A stretch of DNA of 64,000 bases from Flavobacteriaceae bacterium. Lineage in GTDB: Bacteria; Bacteroidota; Bacteroidia; Flavobacteriales; Flavobacteriaceae. The DNA is taken from the NCBI GenBank assembly GCA_947457615.1, contig CANGWK010000016.1, positions 1 through 64,000 of the forward strand, read 5' to 3'. This document shows, piece by piece, positions 20,348 through 28,654 of the stretch. Each line of letters begins with the position of its first letter. The first letter of the stretch is position 1. The notes under the pieces are model-generated. The model was not told where the DNA came from and did not search any database. It saw nothing but the letters and a program-made list of their open reading frames with translations. The position numbers and the translations under genes are program-made.

Positions 20348-20544
20348 AATTCTTTCAGCTCTTCCATTGTCATCCTAACTCCTTTTCCATCTCTAATACT
20401 TTGTTCGGCCTCCAAAATTTCTTTTACAAACTCAGGATTATACGGTTTTTCTTCGTCTTTAACGATTTCAAAACCCAATGATTTTGCCAATGATTTCAAA
20501 ACTGGAAAATCTTTTTTCTTAACGTTTTTTAAAACTAATTCCAT
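20338..20544 (-). CDS. Antitoxin partner of the YoeB-type toxin (DUF2683-like)
   Basis: The 68-residue charged protein ends in VRMTMEELKELCK and precedes and overlaps the toxin gene by 10 nt. Sequence and position fit a short RelB/DUF2683-like antitoxin. The C-terminal helix would neutralise the toxin. No clear DNA-binding fold can be assigned, so autoregulation is not evident. It lies 28 nt after the MazF-type gene. Confidence 0.8.
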   Translation of the reverse strand: MELVLKNVKKKDFPVLKSLAKSLGFEIVKDEEKPYNPEFVKEILEAEQSIRDGKGVRMTMEELKELCK

Positions 20545-20572
20545 AATTTAAATGTTTGAAATTATAATTAAT

Positions 20573-20917
20573 TTATTCTGTTTGCTTTATTTCGAACAAT
20601 GCTAAAAGTTTTTCCTCAACAATTCTAGCATTAAAATCAGACAATTCTCCTAATTTTCTTTTTATTAATTCTTTAGGGATAGTTACAACTTTATGTAATT
20701 TAATTATGGAGTCAACATGTAAACCTGTCTCTAAATTTTCATTTGCATTAATTTTCAAATCTGACTGTAAACTATTTGCAGAAATCTGACTTGAAATAAA
20801 TGCTATTACAATATGATTATAAATACCTAATTCATTTGTTAAACAAAGTGCTGGTCTTACTTTTATTGATGAAAAATCATCAAATGGAAAAGGGACTAAA
20901 ACTATACTATTTTTCAT
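20573..20917 (-). CDS. MazF/PemK-family toxin
   Basis: The 114-residue protein opens with the family pattern VLVPFPFDDFSSIKVRPALCL, followed by a VIAFISSQ strand and a C-terminal KLGELSDF segment. PemK/MazF toxins are endoribonucleases, so cleavage of mRNA is expected. It seems intact. Its start overlaps the upstream antitoxin by 11 nt. It belongs to the first of two toxin-antitoxin pairs embedded between sufB and sufC. Confidence 0.88.
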   Translation of the reverse strand: MKNSIVLVPFPFDDFSSIKVRPALCLTNELGIYNHIVIAFISSQISANSLQSDLKINANENLETGLHVDSIIKLHKVVTIPKELIKRKLGELSDFNARIVEEKLLALFEIKQTE

Positions 20918-21137
20918 TTTTTATAGGTTCTCCATCATTTATTGAATATATATCTGCTTCTTCCTTCAAAAAATTAAATGCAGGATTTGAAGCAATACTT
21001 TCCATCCACAATTCTTCTTCATTTTCTTCTTCCACCAAAATTATCACTCGAACATTTTGATTCTTTTGTTTTAACGAGTAATTAAGCTCTAGATCACCAA
21101 ATTGATTGGTATGTGTTTTTATTTCAATTGCTCTCAT
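20907..21137 (-). CDS. Putative antitoxin of the MazF-type pair
   Basis: This small acidic protein (76 residues from ATG 21137) begins MRAIEIKTHTNQFGDL and has an EEENEEELW stretch. A TTG start at 21158 would extend it by seven residues but lies almost at the sufB stop. Its function as antitoxin is inferred from position: it immediately precedes and overlaps a MazF gene. It follows sufB by 24 nt. Confidence 0.75.
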   Translation of the reverse strand: MRAIEIKTHTNQFGDLELNYSLKQKNQNVRVIILVEEENEEELWMESIASNPAFNFLKEEADIYSINDGEPIKNEK

Positions 21138-21161
21138 TTTATAAATTTTAATATACAAAAA

Positions 21162-22610
21162 TTACCCAACACTCCCTTCTAATGAAATTTCCAATAATTT
21201 TTGTGCTTCTACTGCAAATTCCATTGGTAATTTATTCAATACCTCTTTACTAAAACCATTTACAATTAAAGCAATTGCTTTTTCGGTTGGAATGCCTCGT
21301 TGGTTGCAATAAAAAACCTGGTCTTCTCCAATTTTAGAAGTTGTTGCTTCGTGTTCAATTTTTGCGGAAGCATTTTTACTTTCAATATAAGGAAATGTGT
21401 GAGCACCACAATTATTTCCCATTAAAAGCGAATCGCATTGCGAAAAATTACGCGCGTTTTCGGCATTAGCACTAATTCGGACCAAACCCCTATAACTATT
21501 TTGCGATTTACCAGCAGAAATTCCTTTAGAGATAATAGTCGATCTAGTGTTTTTACCCAAATGCACCATCTTGGTTCCGGTGTCGGCTTGCTGAAAATTA
21601 TTAGTTACGGCAATCGAATAAAATTCACCAATAGAATTATCCCCTTTCAAAACAACGGATGGATATTTCCAGGTTACAGCAGAACCCGTTTCAACTTGCG
21701 TCCAGGAGATTTTTGCATTTTTTTCGCATATTCCTCTTTTGGTAACAAAATTAAAAACCCCGCCTTTTCCTTCTTTATTTCCTGGATACCAGTTTTGAAC
21801 CGTAGAATATTTAATTTCGGCATCTTCCATTGCAACTAATTCTACCACAGCAGCGTGCAATTGATTTTCATCTCTACTTGGTGCAGTACAACCTTCAAGA
21901 TAGGAAACATAACTACCTGCGTCGGCAATTAAAAGTGTTCTTTCAAATTGACCTGTGCCGGCTTGATTGATACGGAAATACGTAGACAATTCCATTGGGC
22001 AACGAACGCCTTTAGGAATGTAACAGAAACTTCCGTCAGAGAAAACAGCCGAATTCAACGCGGCATAATAATTATCTTTTTGAGGAACCACTGTTCCTAA
22101 ATATTTCTGAACTAGTTCTGGATATTCACGAATTGCTTCGGAAATACTCATAAAAATTATACCTTTTTCAGCTAATGTTTTTTTGAAAGTCGTAGCCACC
22201 GAAACCGAATCAACTACAATATCCATTGCAACATTGTTCATCATTTTCTGTTCGTCAATGGATATCCCTAACTTTTTGTACATCTCTAAAAGATCGGGGT
22301 CAACATCGTCTAGTGTTTTATTTGGATCTGCTTTTTTAGGTGCTGAATAGTATGAAATCGCCTGAAAATCTGGTTTTTCATAATGTACATTTGCCCATTC
22401 AGGCTCCGTCATTTGCTGCCAAGCGCGAAAAGCCTCAATACGCCAATCGGTCATCCATTGTGGCTCTTCTTTTTTCAAAGAAATGGCACGCACAATGTCT
22501 TCGTTTAACCCAATTGGAAACGTCTCCGAATCTAATTCTGTATAGAATCCGTACTCGTATTCTTTTGTTTCTAATTCTATTTTTAAATCGTCCTCTGTAT
22601 ATTTTGACAT
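21162..22610 (-). CDS. sufB: SUF scaffold protein SufB
   Basis: SufB is the core scaffold of the SUF machinery and accepts sulfur from SufSE. The 482-residue protein is full length. It shows the family segments [33 protein letters not shown] and the C-terminal [18 protein letters not shown]. Its order after a sufA-like gene matches typical flavobacterial suf operons. What follows does not: two toxin-antitoxin pairs replace the expected direct junction with sufC. Confidence 0.97.
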   Translation of the reverse strand: MSKYTEDDLKIELETKEYEYGFYTELDSETFPIGLNEDIVRAISLKKEEPQWMTDWRIEAFRAWQQMTEPEWANVHYEKPDFQAISYYSAPKKADPNKTLDDVDPDLLEMYKKLGISIDEQKMMNNVAMDIVVDSVSVATTFKKTLAEKGIIFMSISEAIREYPELVQKYLGTVVPQKDNYYAALNSAVFSDGSFCYIPKGVRCPMELSTYFRINQAGTGQFERTLLIADAGSYVSYLEGCTAPSRDENQLHAAVVELVAMEDAEIKYSTVQNWYPGNKEGKGGVFNFVTKRGICEKNAKISWTQVETGSAVTWKYPSVVLKGDNSIGEFYSIAVTNNFQQADTGTKMVHLGKNTRSTIISKGISAGKSQNSYRGLVRISANAENARNFSQCDSLLMGNNCGAHTFPYIESKNASAKIEHEATTSKIGEDQVFYCNQRGIPTEKAIALIVNGFSKEVLNKLPMEFAVEAQKLLEISLEGSVG

Positions 22611-22666
22611 TATATTTTTTTAAAAACCATTAGGATAATTATCATTAATGACTCAAATAATTAATT

Positions 22667-22996
22667 TTAAAGTGAAAAACTCTCTCCACAACCACAAGTT
22701 CTACTAGCGTTAGGATTATTAAATACAAATCCTTTTCCGTTCAAACCACCTGAAAATTCTAAAATTGTTCCTGCTAAATAAAGGAAAGATTTTTTTTCCA
22801 CGGCAATTTTTACGTGATTATCTTCAAACACCTTATCGTTTTCTCCCAATTCTTTATCGAACTTTAATTCGTATGACAAACCCGAACAACCACCGCTCTT
22901 TACGCCTACTCGAACGTAATCTTGCGAAGGATTAAATCCGTCGTCTTGCATCATATCGATGATTTTTTTGCTTGCTGTATCAGAAACTTTTATCAT
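22667..22996 (-). CDS. HesB/IscA-family iron-sulfur accessory protein (SufA-like)
   Basis: An A-type carrier of iron-sulfur clusters with the three conserved cysteines in SGGCSGLSY and the C-terminal CGCGESF. ATG 22996 (MIKVSDTASKK) gives the usual family N-terminus. An in-frame ATG at 23029 would add eleven residues. It is the first gene of the sufAB-TA-TA-sufCD unit, 56 nt before sufB. Confidence 0.92.
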   Translation of the reverse strand: MIKVSDTASKKIIDMMQDDGFNPSQDYVRVGVKSGGCSGLSYELKFDKELGENDKVFEDNHVKIAVEKKSFLYLAGTILEFSGGLNGKGFVFNNPNASRTCGCGESFSL

Positions 22997-23115
22997 AACA
23001 TTATTTTTATTTATTTTTATAGAAGTCATGTAATTCCAATGGAAAAACTCTGTTTATTTGAGCTTTCCTTCTGTTCTTATTTCATGGCTTATTTTGAATT
23101 TGTCTAAATAAAGGA

Positions 23116-23123
23116 CAAAGTTA
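23116..23123 (-). promoter_or_regulatory. -7 box upstream of the suf operon
   Basis: TAACTTTG on the minus strand matches TAnnTTTG and would give a leader of about 110 nt before ATG 22996. No well-spaced -33 element is seen. No recognisable IscR-type or Fur-type operator was found by eye. Confidence 0.45.
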
Positions 23124-23215
23124 CTACAAATATCCTTTTTTTCAGCATTCAATAACATTTTTATAACGTATAATTAAATAGAAAAAATTGATTCTCACGT
23201 TAATCAAACCAACCT

Positions 23216-23229
23216 ATTTACTAAATTGC
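23216..23229 (+). promoter_or_regulatory. Second copy of the 14-mer ATTTACTAAATTGC
   Basis: Identical to 16536-16549 and at nearly the same distance (22 nt against 20 nt) from the chosen ATG of the gene diverging from suf. Probable promoter core or common operator. Confidence 0.4.
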
Positions 23230-23251
23230 GACACTTTTAATGATTTCAAAC

Positions 23252-24112
23252 ATGAAACTATATCCTATAGAAGCGGGCAATTTTAAATTAGATGGCGGTG
23301 CGATGTTTGGCGTGGTACCAAAAACGATTTGGAATAAAACCAATCCGGCAGATGAAAATAACCTTATTGATATTGCTGCACGTTGCCTTTTAATTGAAGA
23401 TGGCAACCGATTAATTCTCATTGATACTGGGATGGGAAACAAACAATCGGATAAGTTTTTTAGTTATTATTCTTTGTGGGGAACTCATTCGCTTGACAAA
23501 TCTTTGGCAAAATATGGATTTAACCGGGAAGATATTACCGATGTTTTTATGACCCATCTTCATTTTGACCATTGTGGTGGAAGCATAAATTGGAATAAAG
23601 ATAAAACGGGTTATGAAGTGGCTTTTAAAAATGCCAACTATTGGACAAACGAAGAACATTGGGAATGGGCAACAAAGCCAAATCCTAGGGAAAAAGCATC
23701 TTTTTTGCAGGAAAATATAATTCCGATGCAAGAAAGTGGTCATCTTAATTTCATCAAAAGAGTTGAAGGCGATTTTGTAGAAAAATCAGAATTGGGTTTT
23801 GGTGTTTTCTTTGTAGATGGGCATACCGAAAAAATGATGGTGCCTTACATTGAATTCCAAGGAAAAACCATTTGCTTTCCAGCCGATTTATTACCCACTG
23901 CAGGGCATATCCCTATTCCCTATGTTATGGGATACGATACAAGACCATTATTAACTATGCCCGAAAAAAATAAGTTTCTTACCCAGGCCGCTGATGAAAA
24001 TCTGTTTCTTTTTCTAGAACACGATGCCCATAACGAAATCATAACCGTAGAAAAAACAGAAAAAGGTGTTAGACTAAAAGAAGTTTTCCGGTGCGAAGAC
24101 ATCTTAATTTAG
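23252..24112 (+). CDS. MBL-fold metallo-hydrolase
   Basis: A metallo-beta-lactamase-fold enzyme with the zinc-binding HLHFDHCGG motif, an upstream IDTGMG loop, a later VDGHTEKM histidine, CFPADLLP and a terminal EHDAHN histidine. The architecture resembles lactonase/quorum-quenching-like and related hydrolases, but the substrate cannot be assigned. No signal peptide is seen, so it is cytoplasmic. ATG 23252 (MKLYPIEAGNF) was chosen; ATG 23240 would add four residues. It diverges from the suf operon. Confidence 0.88.
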   Translation: MKLYPIEAGNFKLDGGAMFGVVPKTIWNKTNPADENNLIDIAARCLLIEDGNRLILIDTGMGNKQSDKFFSYYSLWGTHSLDKSLAKYGFNREDITDVFMTHLHFDHCGGSINWNKDKTGYEVAFKNANYWTNEEHWEWATKPNPREKASFLQENIIPMQESGHLNFIKRVEGDFVEKSELGFGVFFVDGHTEKMMVPYIEFQGKTICFPADLLPTAGHIPIPYVMGYDTRPLLTMPEKNKFLTQAADENLFLFLEHDAHNEIITVEKTEKGVRLKEVFRCEDILI

Positions 24113-24183
24113 TGTTAATACTTTCGGAAATTATAATTAAAGACAATAATTTTATACCGTTTATCAAATAAATTTAACAAAAA

Positions 24184-25764
24184 ATGAAACTAAACCCTTT
24201 CTACATTTCGGCATTAACCCTTATGGCATGTGCTTCAATAAATGCACAACAAACCGCGAGCACATTTTATGCTAAAAAATCAGAATTAACAGAACTTCAA
24301 AAGCAACGTTGGAGCGATTTGGATTTAAAAAAGGATTCTATCCCAGGAATGAGTGTGGATAAATCCTATTCGGAACTTTTGAAAAATAAAAAAAGCACCA
24401 AGATTATTGTAGGTGTTATAGATTCGGGCTTGGATATTGATCATGAAGATTTGAAAGGAAAGATCTGGACAAATACCAAAGAAATTCCAGGCAATAACAT
24501 TGACGACGACAAAAACGGATTTATAGATGATATTCACGGATGGAACTTTCTTGGTGAAGCAACTAATGAAAATTTAGAGTTGACGCGTATCGTGAAAAAA
24601 GGGGATGACGGTTCAGAAACTTTCAAAGCTGCAAAAGCAGAATTAGATAAAAAATTAACAGAATTAAAGCCGCAAAAACCACAGGTTGATCTGCTTTCTA
24701 AAGCAGATAAAGACATTAAAGCCTATTTGAAAAAAGAAAAATATACTTTAGAGGATTTGCAATCAATAAGCACAACAGATGCAGATCTTTTAAAAAGTAA
24801 AACTATTATGTCTAGAATTGCTGCTCAAGCCGGAGATGGATTTCAAGACGAAATTAATTCTTATGTTGATTATGTTTATGGACAATTAAACTATAATTTA
24901 AATGTAAATTATTCTGGAAGAATAGTGGGCGATAATCCAGATGATATGAAAATAACGCACTACGGTAACGGAAATGTTAAAGGTCCTAATGTAGAAGATG
25001 CGCTTCACGGAACCCACGTTGCAGGAATAATTGCTCAAATCCGTGGAAACGGAAAAGGGGGCGATGGTGTAGTTGCAGAAAATGTTGAAATTTTGGCAGT
25101 TCGTGCAGTACCAAATGGAGACGAATACGACAAAGATATCGCTCTTGCAATTCGTTATGCGGTAGATAATGGTGCTAAAGTAATTAACGGAAGTTTTGGT
25201 AAAGATTATTCTCCGCACAAAGAATGGGTTTGGGACGCTATTAAATATGCTGCAAGTAAGGACGTTTTAATTGTTCATGCTGCAGGAAATGACTCTAAAA
25301 GCGTAGATACTGAGCCAAATTTCCCAACAGATGAAGTTAACGGAAAAGAAATTTCTGATAATTTATTAACTATTGGTGCTTTAAATAATCAATATGGTAA
25401 AGAAATTGTAGCAAGTTTTTCTAACTATGGTGCTAAAAATGTAGATGTTTTTGCTCCTGGAATGGAGATTTATGCTACCGTTCCAAATAATAAATACAAG
25501 TACGAACAAGGAACTTCTATGGCATCGCCAAATGCAGCTGGAGTTGCAGCGTTAATTCGTTCGTATTACCCAAAACTTTCTGCATCGCAAGTAAAACACA
25601 TTTTGATGGATTCAGGAACTACAATTAATGAAACCGTTACAGTAGATGAAACTAAAATCTCAATGCCATTTGCAACTACTTGCGTTTCTGGTAAAATTGT
25701 AAACGCTTACAATGCTTTACTTATGGCTGAAAAAATGTCGGCAAAAGTAAAAAATAAAAAATAA
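24184..25764 (+). CDS. S8 family (subtilisin-like) secreted peptidase
   Basis: A secreted serine protease with a signal peptide ending in INAQ (about residue 22). The catalytic triad is visible: Asp in VIDSGLDIDHED (about 80), His in HGTHVAG (about 275) and Ser in GTSMASPNAAG (about 445). About 195 residues separate Asp and His, far more than the roughly 30 of classical subtilisins, so a large insertion rich in Lys and Glu sits there. No C-terminal sorting domain is evident; the protein ends in a basic tail. A strong terminator follows. Confidence 0.93.
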   Translation: MKLNPFYISALTLMACASINAQQTASTFYAKKSELTELQKQRWSDLDLKKDSIPGMSVDKSYSELLKNKKSTKIIVGVIDSGLDIDHEDLKGKIWTNTKEIPGNNIDDDKNGFIDDIHGWNFLGEATNENLELTRIVKKGDDGSETFKAAKAELDKKLTELKPQKPQVDLLSKADKDIKAYLKKEKYTLEDLQSISTTDADLLKSKTIMSRIAAQAGDGFQDEINSYVDYVYGQLNYNLNVNYSGRIVGDNPDDMKITHYGNGNVKGPNVEDALHGTHVAGIIAQIRGNGKGGDGVVAENVEILAVRAVPNGDEYDKDIALAIRYAVDNGAKVINGSFGKDYSPHKEWVWDAIKYAASKDVLIVHAAGNDSKSVDTEPNFPTDEVNGKEISDNLLTIGALNNQYGKEIVASFSNYGAKNVDVFAPGMEIYATVPNNKYKYEQGTSMASPNAAGVAALIRSYYPKLSASQVKHILMDSGTTINETVTVDETKISMPFATTCVSGKIVNAYNALLMAEKMSAKVKNKK

Positions 25765-25778
25765 AATAATTCACACAG

Positions 25779-25807
25779 AAAGGAAGGCTAACCCCTTCCT
25801 TTTTTTC
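25779..25807 (+). terminator. Rho-independent terminator after the S8 peptidase gene
   Basis: AAAGGAAGG and CCTTCCTTT pair over a 6-nt loop and run into a T tract, 15 nt after the stop. Confidence 0.85.
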
Positions 25808-25816
25808 TTTTAAATT

Positions 25817-27688
25817 ATGAACAAATTACTTTTATATTTTCTTATTGGACTGTTTGCTCCTAAACTAACTGCACAAAGTTCCAGCTATTGGCAACAACAT
25901 GTTGACTATAAAATGGAAGTTGCAGTGGATGTAAAAAACTACCAATACCTTGGGAAACAGGAATTAGTATATACCAATAATTCCTCGGATACTTTACGCC
26001 GTGTATTTTACCATTTATACAATAATGCCTTCCAACCCGGAAGTGAAATGGACCTGCGTTTGCAAACCATAAAAGATCCTGATGGTAGAATGATTACCAA
26101 AACCAAAGTTGGCGATAAAGAAATAAAAGAAAGTAGAATTTCCAAATTACAACCTAATGAAATTGGGTATTTACATGTTTCTAATTTCAAACAAGATGGT
26201 GTTACTGCGGTTGCAAAAGAAGTGGAAACCATTCTAGAAGTTACACTTGTAAAACCTATTCTTCCTGGAAAATCAACCACCTTTACTTTAGATTTTACTG
26301 GACAAGTTCCCGTTCAAATTCGTAGATCGGGGAGAAATAATAAAGAAGGAGTAGAACTTTCTATGGCGCAATGGTATCCAAAAATGGCCGAATTTGATTT
26401 CGAAGGGTGGCATGCCGATGCTTATATTGCTAGAGAATTTCATGGAGTTTGGGGAAATTTCGATGTAAAAATCACCATTGACAAAGACTATCTTTTGGGT
26501 GGTTCGGGATATCTTCAAAACGGAAATGAAATTGGATTTAATTACCAAGACAAAGACGTTGTAGTAAACGTTCCTAAAAAACAAAAGACTTTAACTTGGC
26601 ATTTTATTGCGCCTAATGTGCATGATTTTACTTGGGCTGCCGATAAAAATTACATTCACGATGTGGTCTCTACTTATTTTGGGACGACTTTACATTTTAT
26701 CTATAAAAACAATCCAAACATAATTGAAAACTGGAAAAAAGCCGAACCTAAAACAGTGCAGTTGATGGAATACTACAATAAAATTGTTGGTAAATATCCT
26801 TACCTACAATATTCGGTGATTCAAGGCGGCGATGGCGGAATGGAATATGCTATGTGCACCTTGATTTTGGGAGAGGGAACCTTCGATGGATTGGTTGGTG
26901 TTATTGCTCATGAAATGGGACATTCTTGGTTTCAACATATTTTGGCTTCCAACGAAAGCAAACACCCCTGGATGGATGAGGGTTTTACTTCCTTTATAGA
27001 AGATTTAGGATTGAATGAATTGGCTGCAACTAAATCGGCAAACCCATTTGAAGGAGCAATAAAAAGTTATATAAACTTAGCTAATTCTGGCAAGGAGCAA
27101 CCACTTTCTACCCACGGTGATCGCTATGATGAAAATAGAAGCTATAGCATTGCATCCTACAGCAAAGGAGAGGTTTTTTTAGCGCAATTGCAGTACCTCA
27201 TCGGAAAAGGTAATTTAATGAAAACGTTGAGAAAATATTTTGAAGATTTCAAATTCAAGCATCCCACTCCCAACGATATTAAACGCACCGCAGAACGCGT
27301 TTCGGGAGCAAACCTCGATTGGTATTTAACTGATTGGACAAAAACCCTTAATACAATTGATTATGGTATTAAAAATGTAGAGAGTGTAACAGGAACCAAA
27401 ATATCTTTAGAACGTATAGGAAGAACGCCAATGCCAATTGATTTATTGGTGGAATATACCGATGGATCCAAAGAGAGTTTTTATATTCCGTTGCGGATGA
27501 TGAGTTTTGAAAAAGAAAATCCAAATCCCGAAATTACGAGAACCATTTTAAAAGATTGGACATGGGGTAACCAAAATTATTCTTTTATCCTATCTAAATC
27601 AAAAGATAAAATCAAAAAAATTACTATTGACCCAAGTGGATTAATGGCCGATGTGAAGCCAGAGAATAATAGTTTTGAAATAAAATAA
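25817..27688 (+). CDS. M1 family zinc aminopeptidase-like protein, secreted
   Basis: The 623-residue protein has a signal peptide ending in LTAQ. The gluzincin site HEMGHSW (about residue 365) is followed after 18 residues by the third ligand in WMDEGF, which gives the HExxH-x18-E pattern. The substrate N-terminus motif appears as GGDGGMEYAM just before it. Members cleave N-terminal residues from peptides; a periplasmic or outer-surface role is likely. It has its own terminator downstream. Confidence 0.93.
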   Translation: MNKLLLYFLIGLFAPKLTAQSSSYWQQHVDYKMEVAVDVKNYQYLGKQELVYTNNSSDTLRRVFYHLYNNAFQPGSEMDLRLQTIKDPDGRMITKTKVGDKEIKESRISKLQPNEIGYLHVSNFKQDGVTAVAKEVETILEVTLVKPILPGKSTTFTLDFTGQVPVQIRRSGRNNKEGVELSMAQWYPKMAEFDFEGWHADAYIAREFHGVWGNFDVKITIDKDYLLGGSGYLQNGNEIGFNYQDKDVVVNVPKKQKTLTWHFIAPNVHDFTWAADKNYIHDVVSTYFGTTLHFIYKNNPNIIENWKKAEPKTVQLMEYYNKIVGKYPYLQYSVIQGGDGGMEYAMCTLILGEGTFDGLVGVIAHEMGHSWFQHILASNESKHPWMDEGFTSFIEDLGLNELAATKSANPFEGAIKSYINLANSGKEQPLSTHGDRYDENRSYSIASYSKGEVFLAQLQYLIGKGNLMKTLRKYFEDFKFKHPTPNDIKRTAERVSGANLDWYLTDWTKTLNTIDYGIKNVESVTGTKISLERIGRTPMPIDLLVEYTDGSKESFYIPLRMMSFEKENPNPEITRTILKDWTWGNQNYSFILSKSKDKIKKITIDPSGLMADVKPENNSFEIK

Positions 27689-27695
27689 TTCAAAT

Positions 27696-27725
27696 AGCGT
27701 TCTCTTCCAGAACGCTTTATTTTTA
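27696..27725 (+). terminator. Rho-independent terminator after the M1 peptidase gene
   Basis: AGCGTTCT and AGAACGCT pair over CTTCC, followed by a T-rich run. Confidence 0.82.
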
Positions 27726-27765
27726 GAATAGAATTTGTAGTTTTACAACCTATTAAATTTAGATT

Positions 27766-28179
27766 ATGAAATTTCTACGCTATATATTTATTTTTATTGT
27801 GCTTTGTTTTGGTTTTCAAAAGTCGACGGCGCAAGTGTATCGTTTCAAAACCAGCAGCTTAAGTGTAATGGACAAAAACGAAAAAGGTGCCTGGAACAAA
27901 TGGTCGGATTTTAAAAAAGCAGAGGTTTTAATTACTTTAGATAGTAAAAAAGACCGTTTTATTGTTAATTCTAAAGAGTTACAATTATATAAAATTGATT
28001 CTTATTTAGAAAAAGTTTCTAATGAAAACGATGATACTTTAGGGTTTAATTGTACCGATAATGGTGGTACAAAATGCGTAATTCTTATCGCTACCCGAAA
28101 AAAAGAAAATAATAGGATGCAGTTTTATATAAACTATAACGATTTGAAAATGGTTTATAACATTTATAACTCCAAATAA
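27766..28179 (+). CDS. Small secreted protein of unknown function
   Basis: The 137-residue protein has a clear signal peptide ending in STAQ (about residue 23). The mature part is small, basic and has two cysteines (FNCTDN, TKCVIL) that could form a disulfide. I do not recognise a family. It lies 2 nt upstream of rnpA and probably shares its transcript. Confidence 0.7.
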   Translation: MKFLRYIFIFIVLCFGFQKSTAQVYRFKTSSLSVMDKNEKGAWNKWSDFKKAEVLITLDSKKDRFIVNSKELQLYKIDSYLEKVSNENDDTLGFNCTDNGGTKCVILIATRKKENNRMQFYINYNDLKMVYNIYNSK

Positions 28180-28181
28180 TT

Positions 28182-28571
28182 TTGACTGAAAATAAAGATT
28201 TTACCTATCCAAAAACCGAAAAATTAAAGAGCAGGAAGATTATAGATTTACTTTTTTCAGAAGGAAAATCTATTTCTAAATTTCCTTTGCGCCTTGTGTA
28301 TGCACCCACCAAGGAAGTTGAAGAGAAATTATTATTCGGCGTTTCGGTCTCTAAAAGAAATTTCAAAAATGCAGTAGATCGAAATTATTTCAAACGTGTT
28401 TTGAGAGAATGTTATAGGTTGAATAAACATTTATTATACGATAATTTAGACAAGCCTTATGCAATGATGTTTTTTTATCAAACTAAAGAACGATTGAGTT
28501 ATCAAGAAATAAATGAAAAAACGTTAGAATTATTTGAAAAATGGGTTATTACAAAAAACCAAATAGTATAA
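28182..28571 (+). CDS. rnpA: Ribonuclease P protein component
   Basis: The protein subunit of RNase P, which matures tRNA 5' ends. The 129-residue protein has the RNA-binding signature SVSKRNFKNAVDRNYFKRVLRE. The start is TTG at 28182, because no ATG or GTG lies between the previous stop and the conserved FTYPKTEKLKS region. The usual neighbour rpmH is absent here; instead rnpA follows a secreted protein and precedes an S41 protease, a known Bacteroidetes arrangement. Confidence 0.93.
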   Translation: MTENKDFTYPKTEKLKSRKIIDLLFSEGKSISKFPLRLVYAPTKEVEEKLLFGVSVSKRNFKNAVDRNYFKRVLRECYRLNKHLLYDNLDKPYAMMFFYQTKERLSYQEINEKTLELFEKWVITKNQIV

Positions 28572-28596
28572 TTTTAGGATGTTAATTGTTTAATAG

Positions 28597-28604
28597 TATA
28601 TTTG
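28597..28604 (+). promoter_or_regulatory. -7 box upstream of the S41 peptidase gene
   Basis: TATATTTG matches TAnnTTTG, 50 nt before the ATG. No good -33 element was seen. Confidence 0.4.
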
Positions 28605-28654
28605 ATCTAGAAAATTTTATTCGCAAGCAAAAATTTAGAAAATAAAAAAATACC

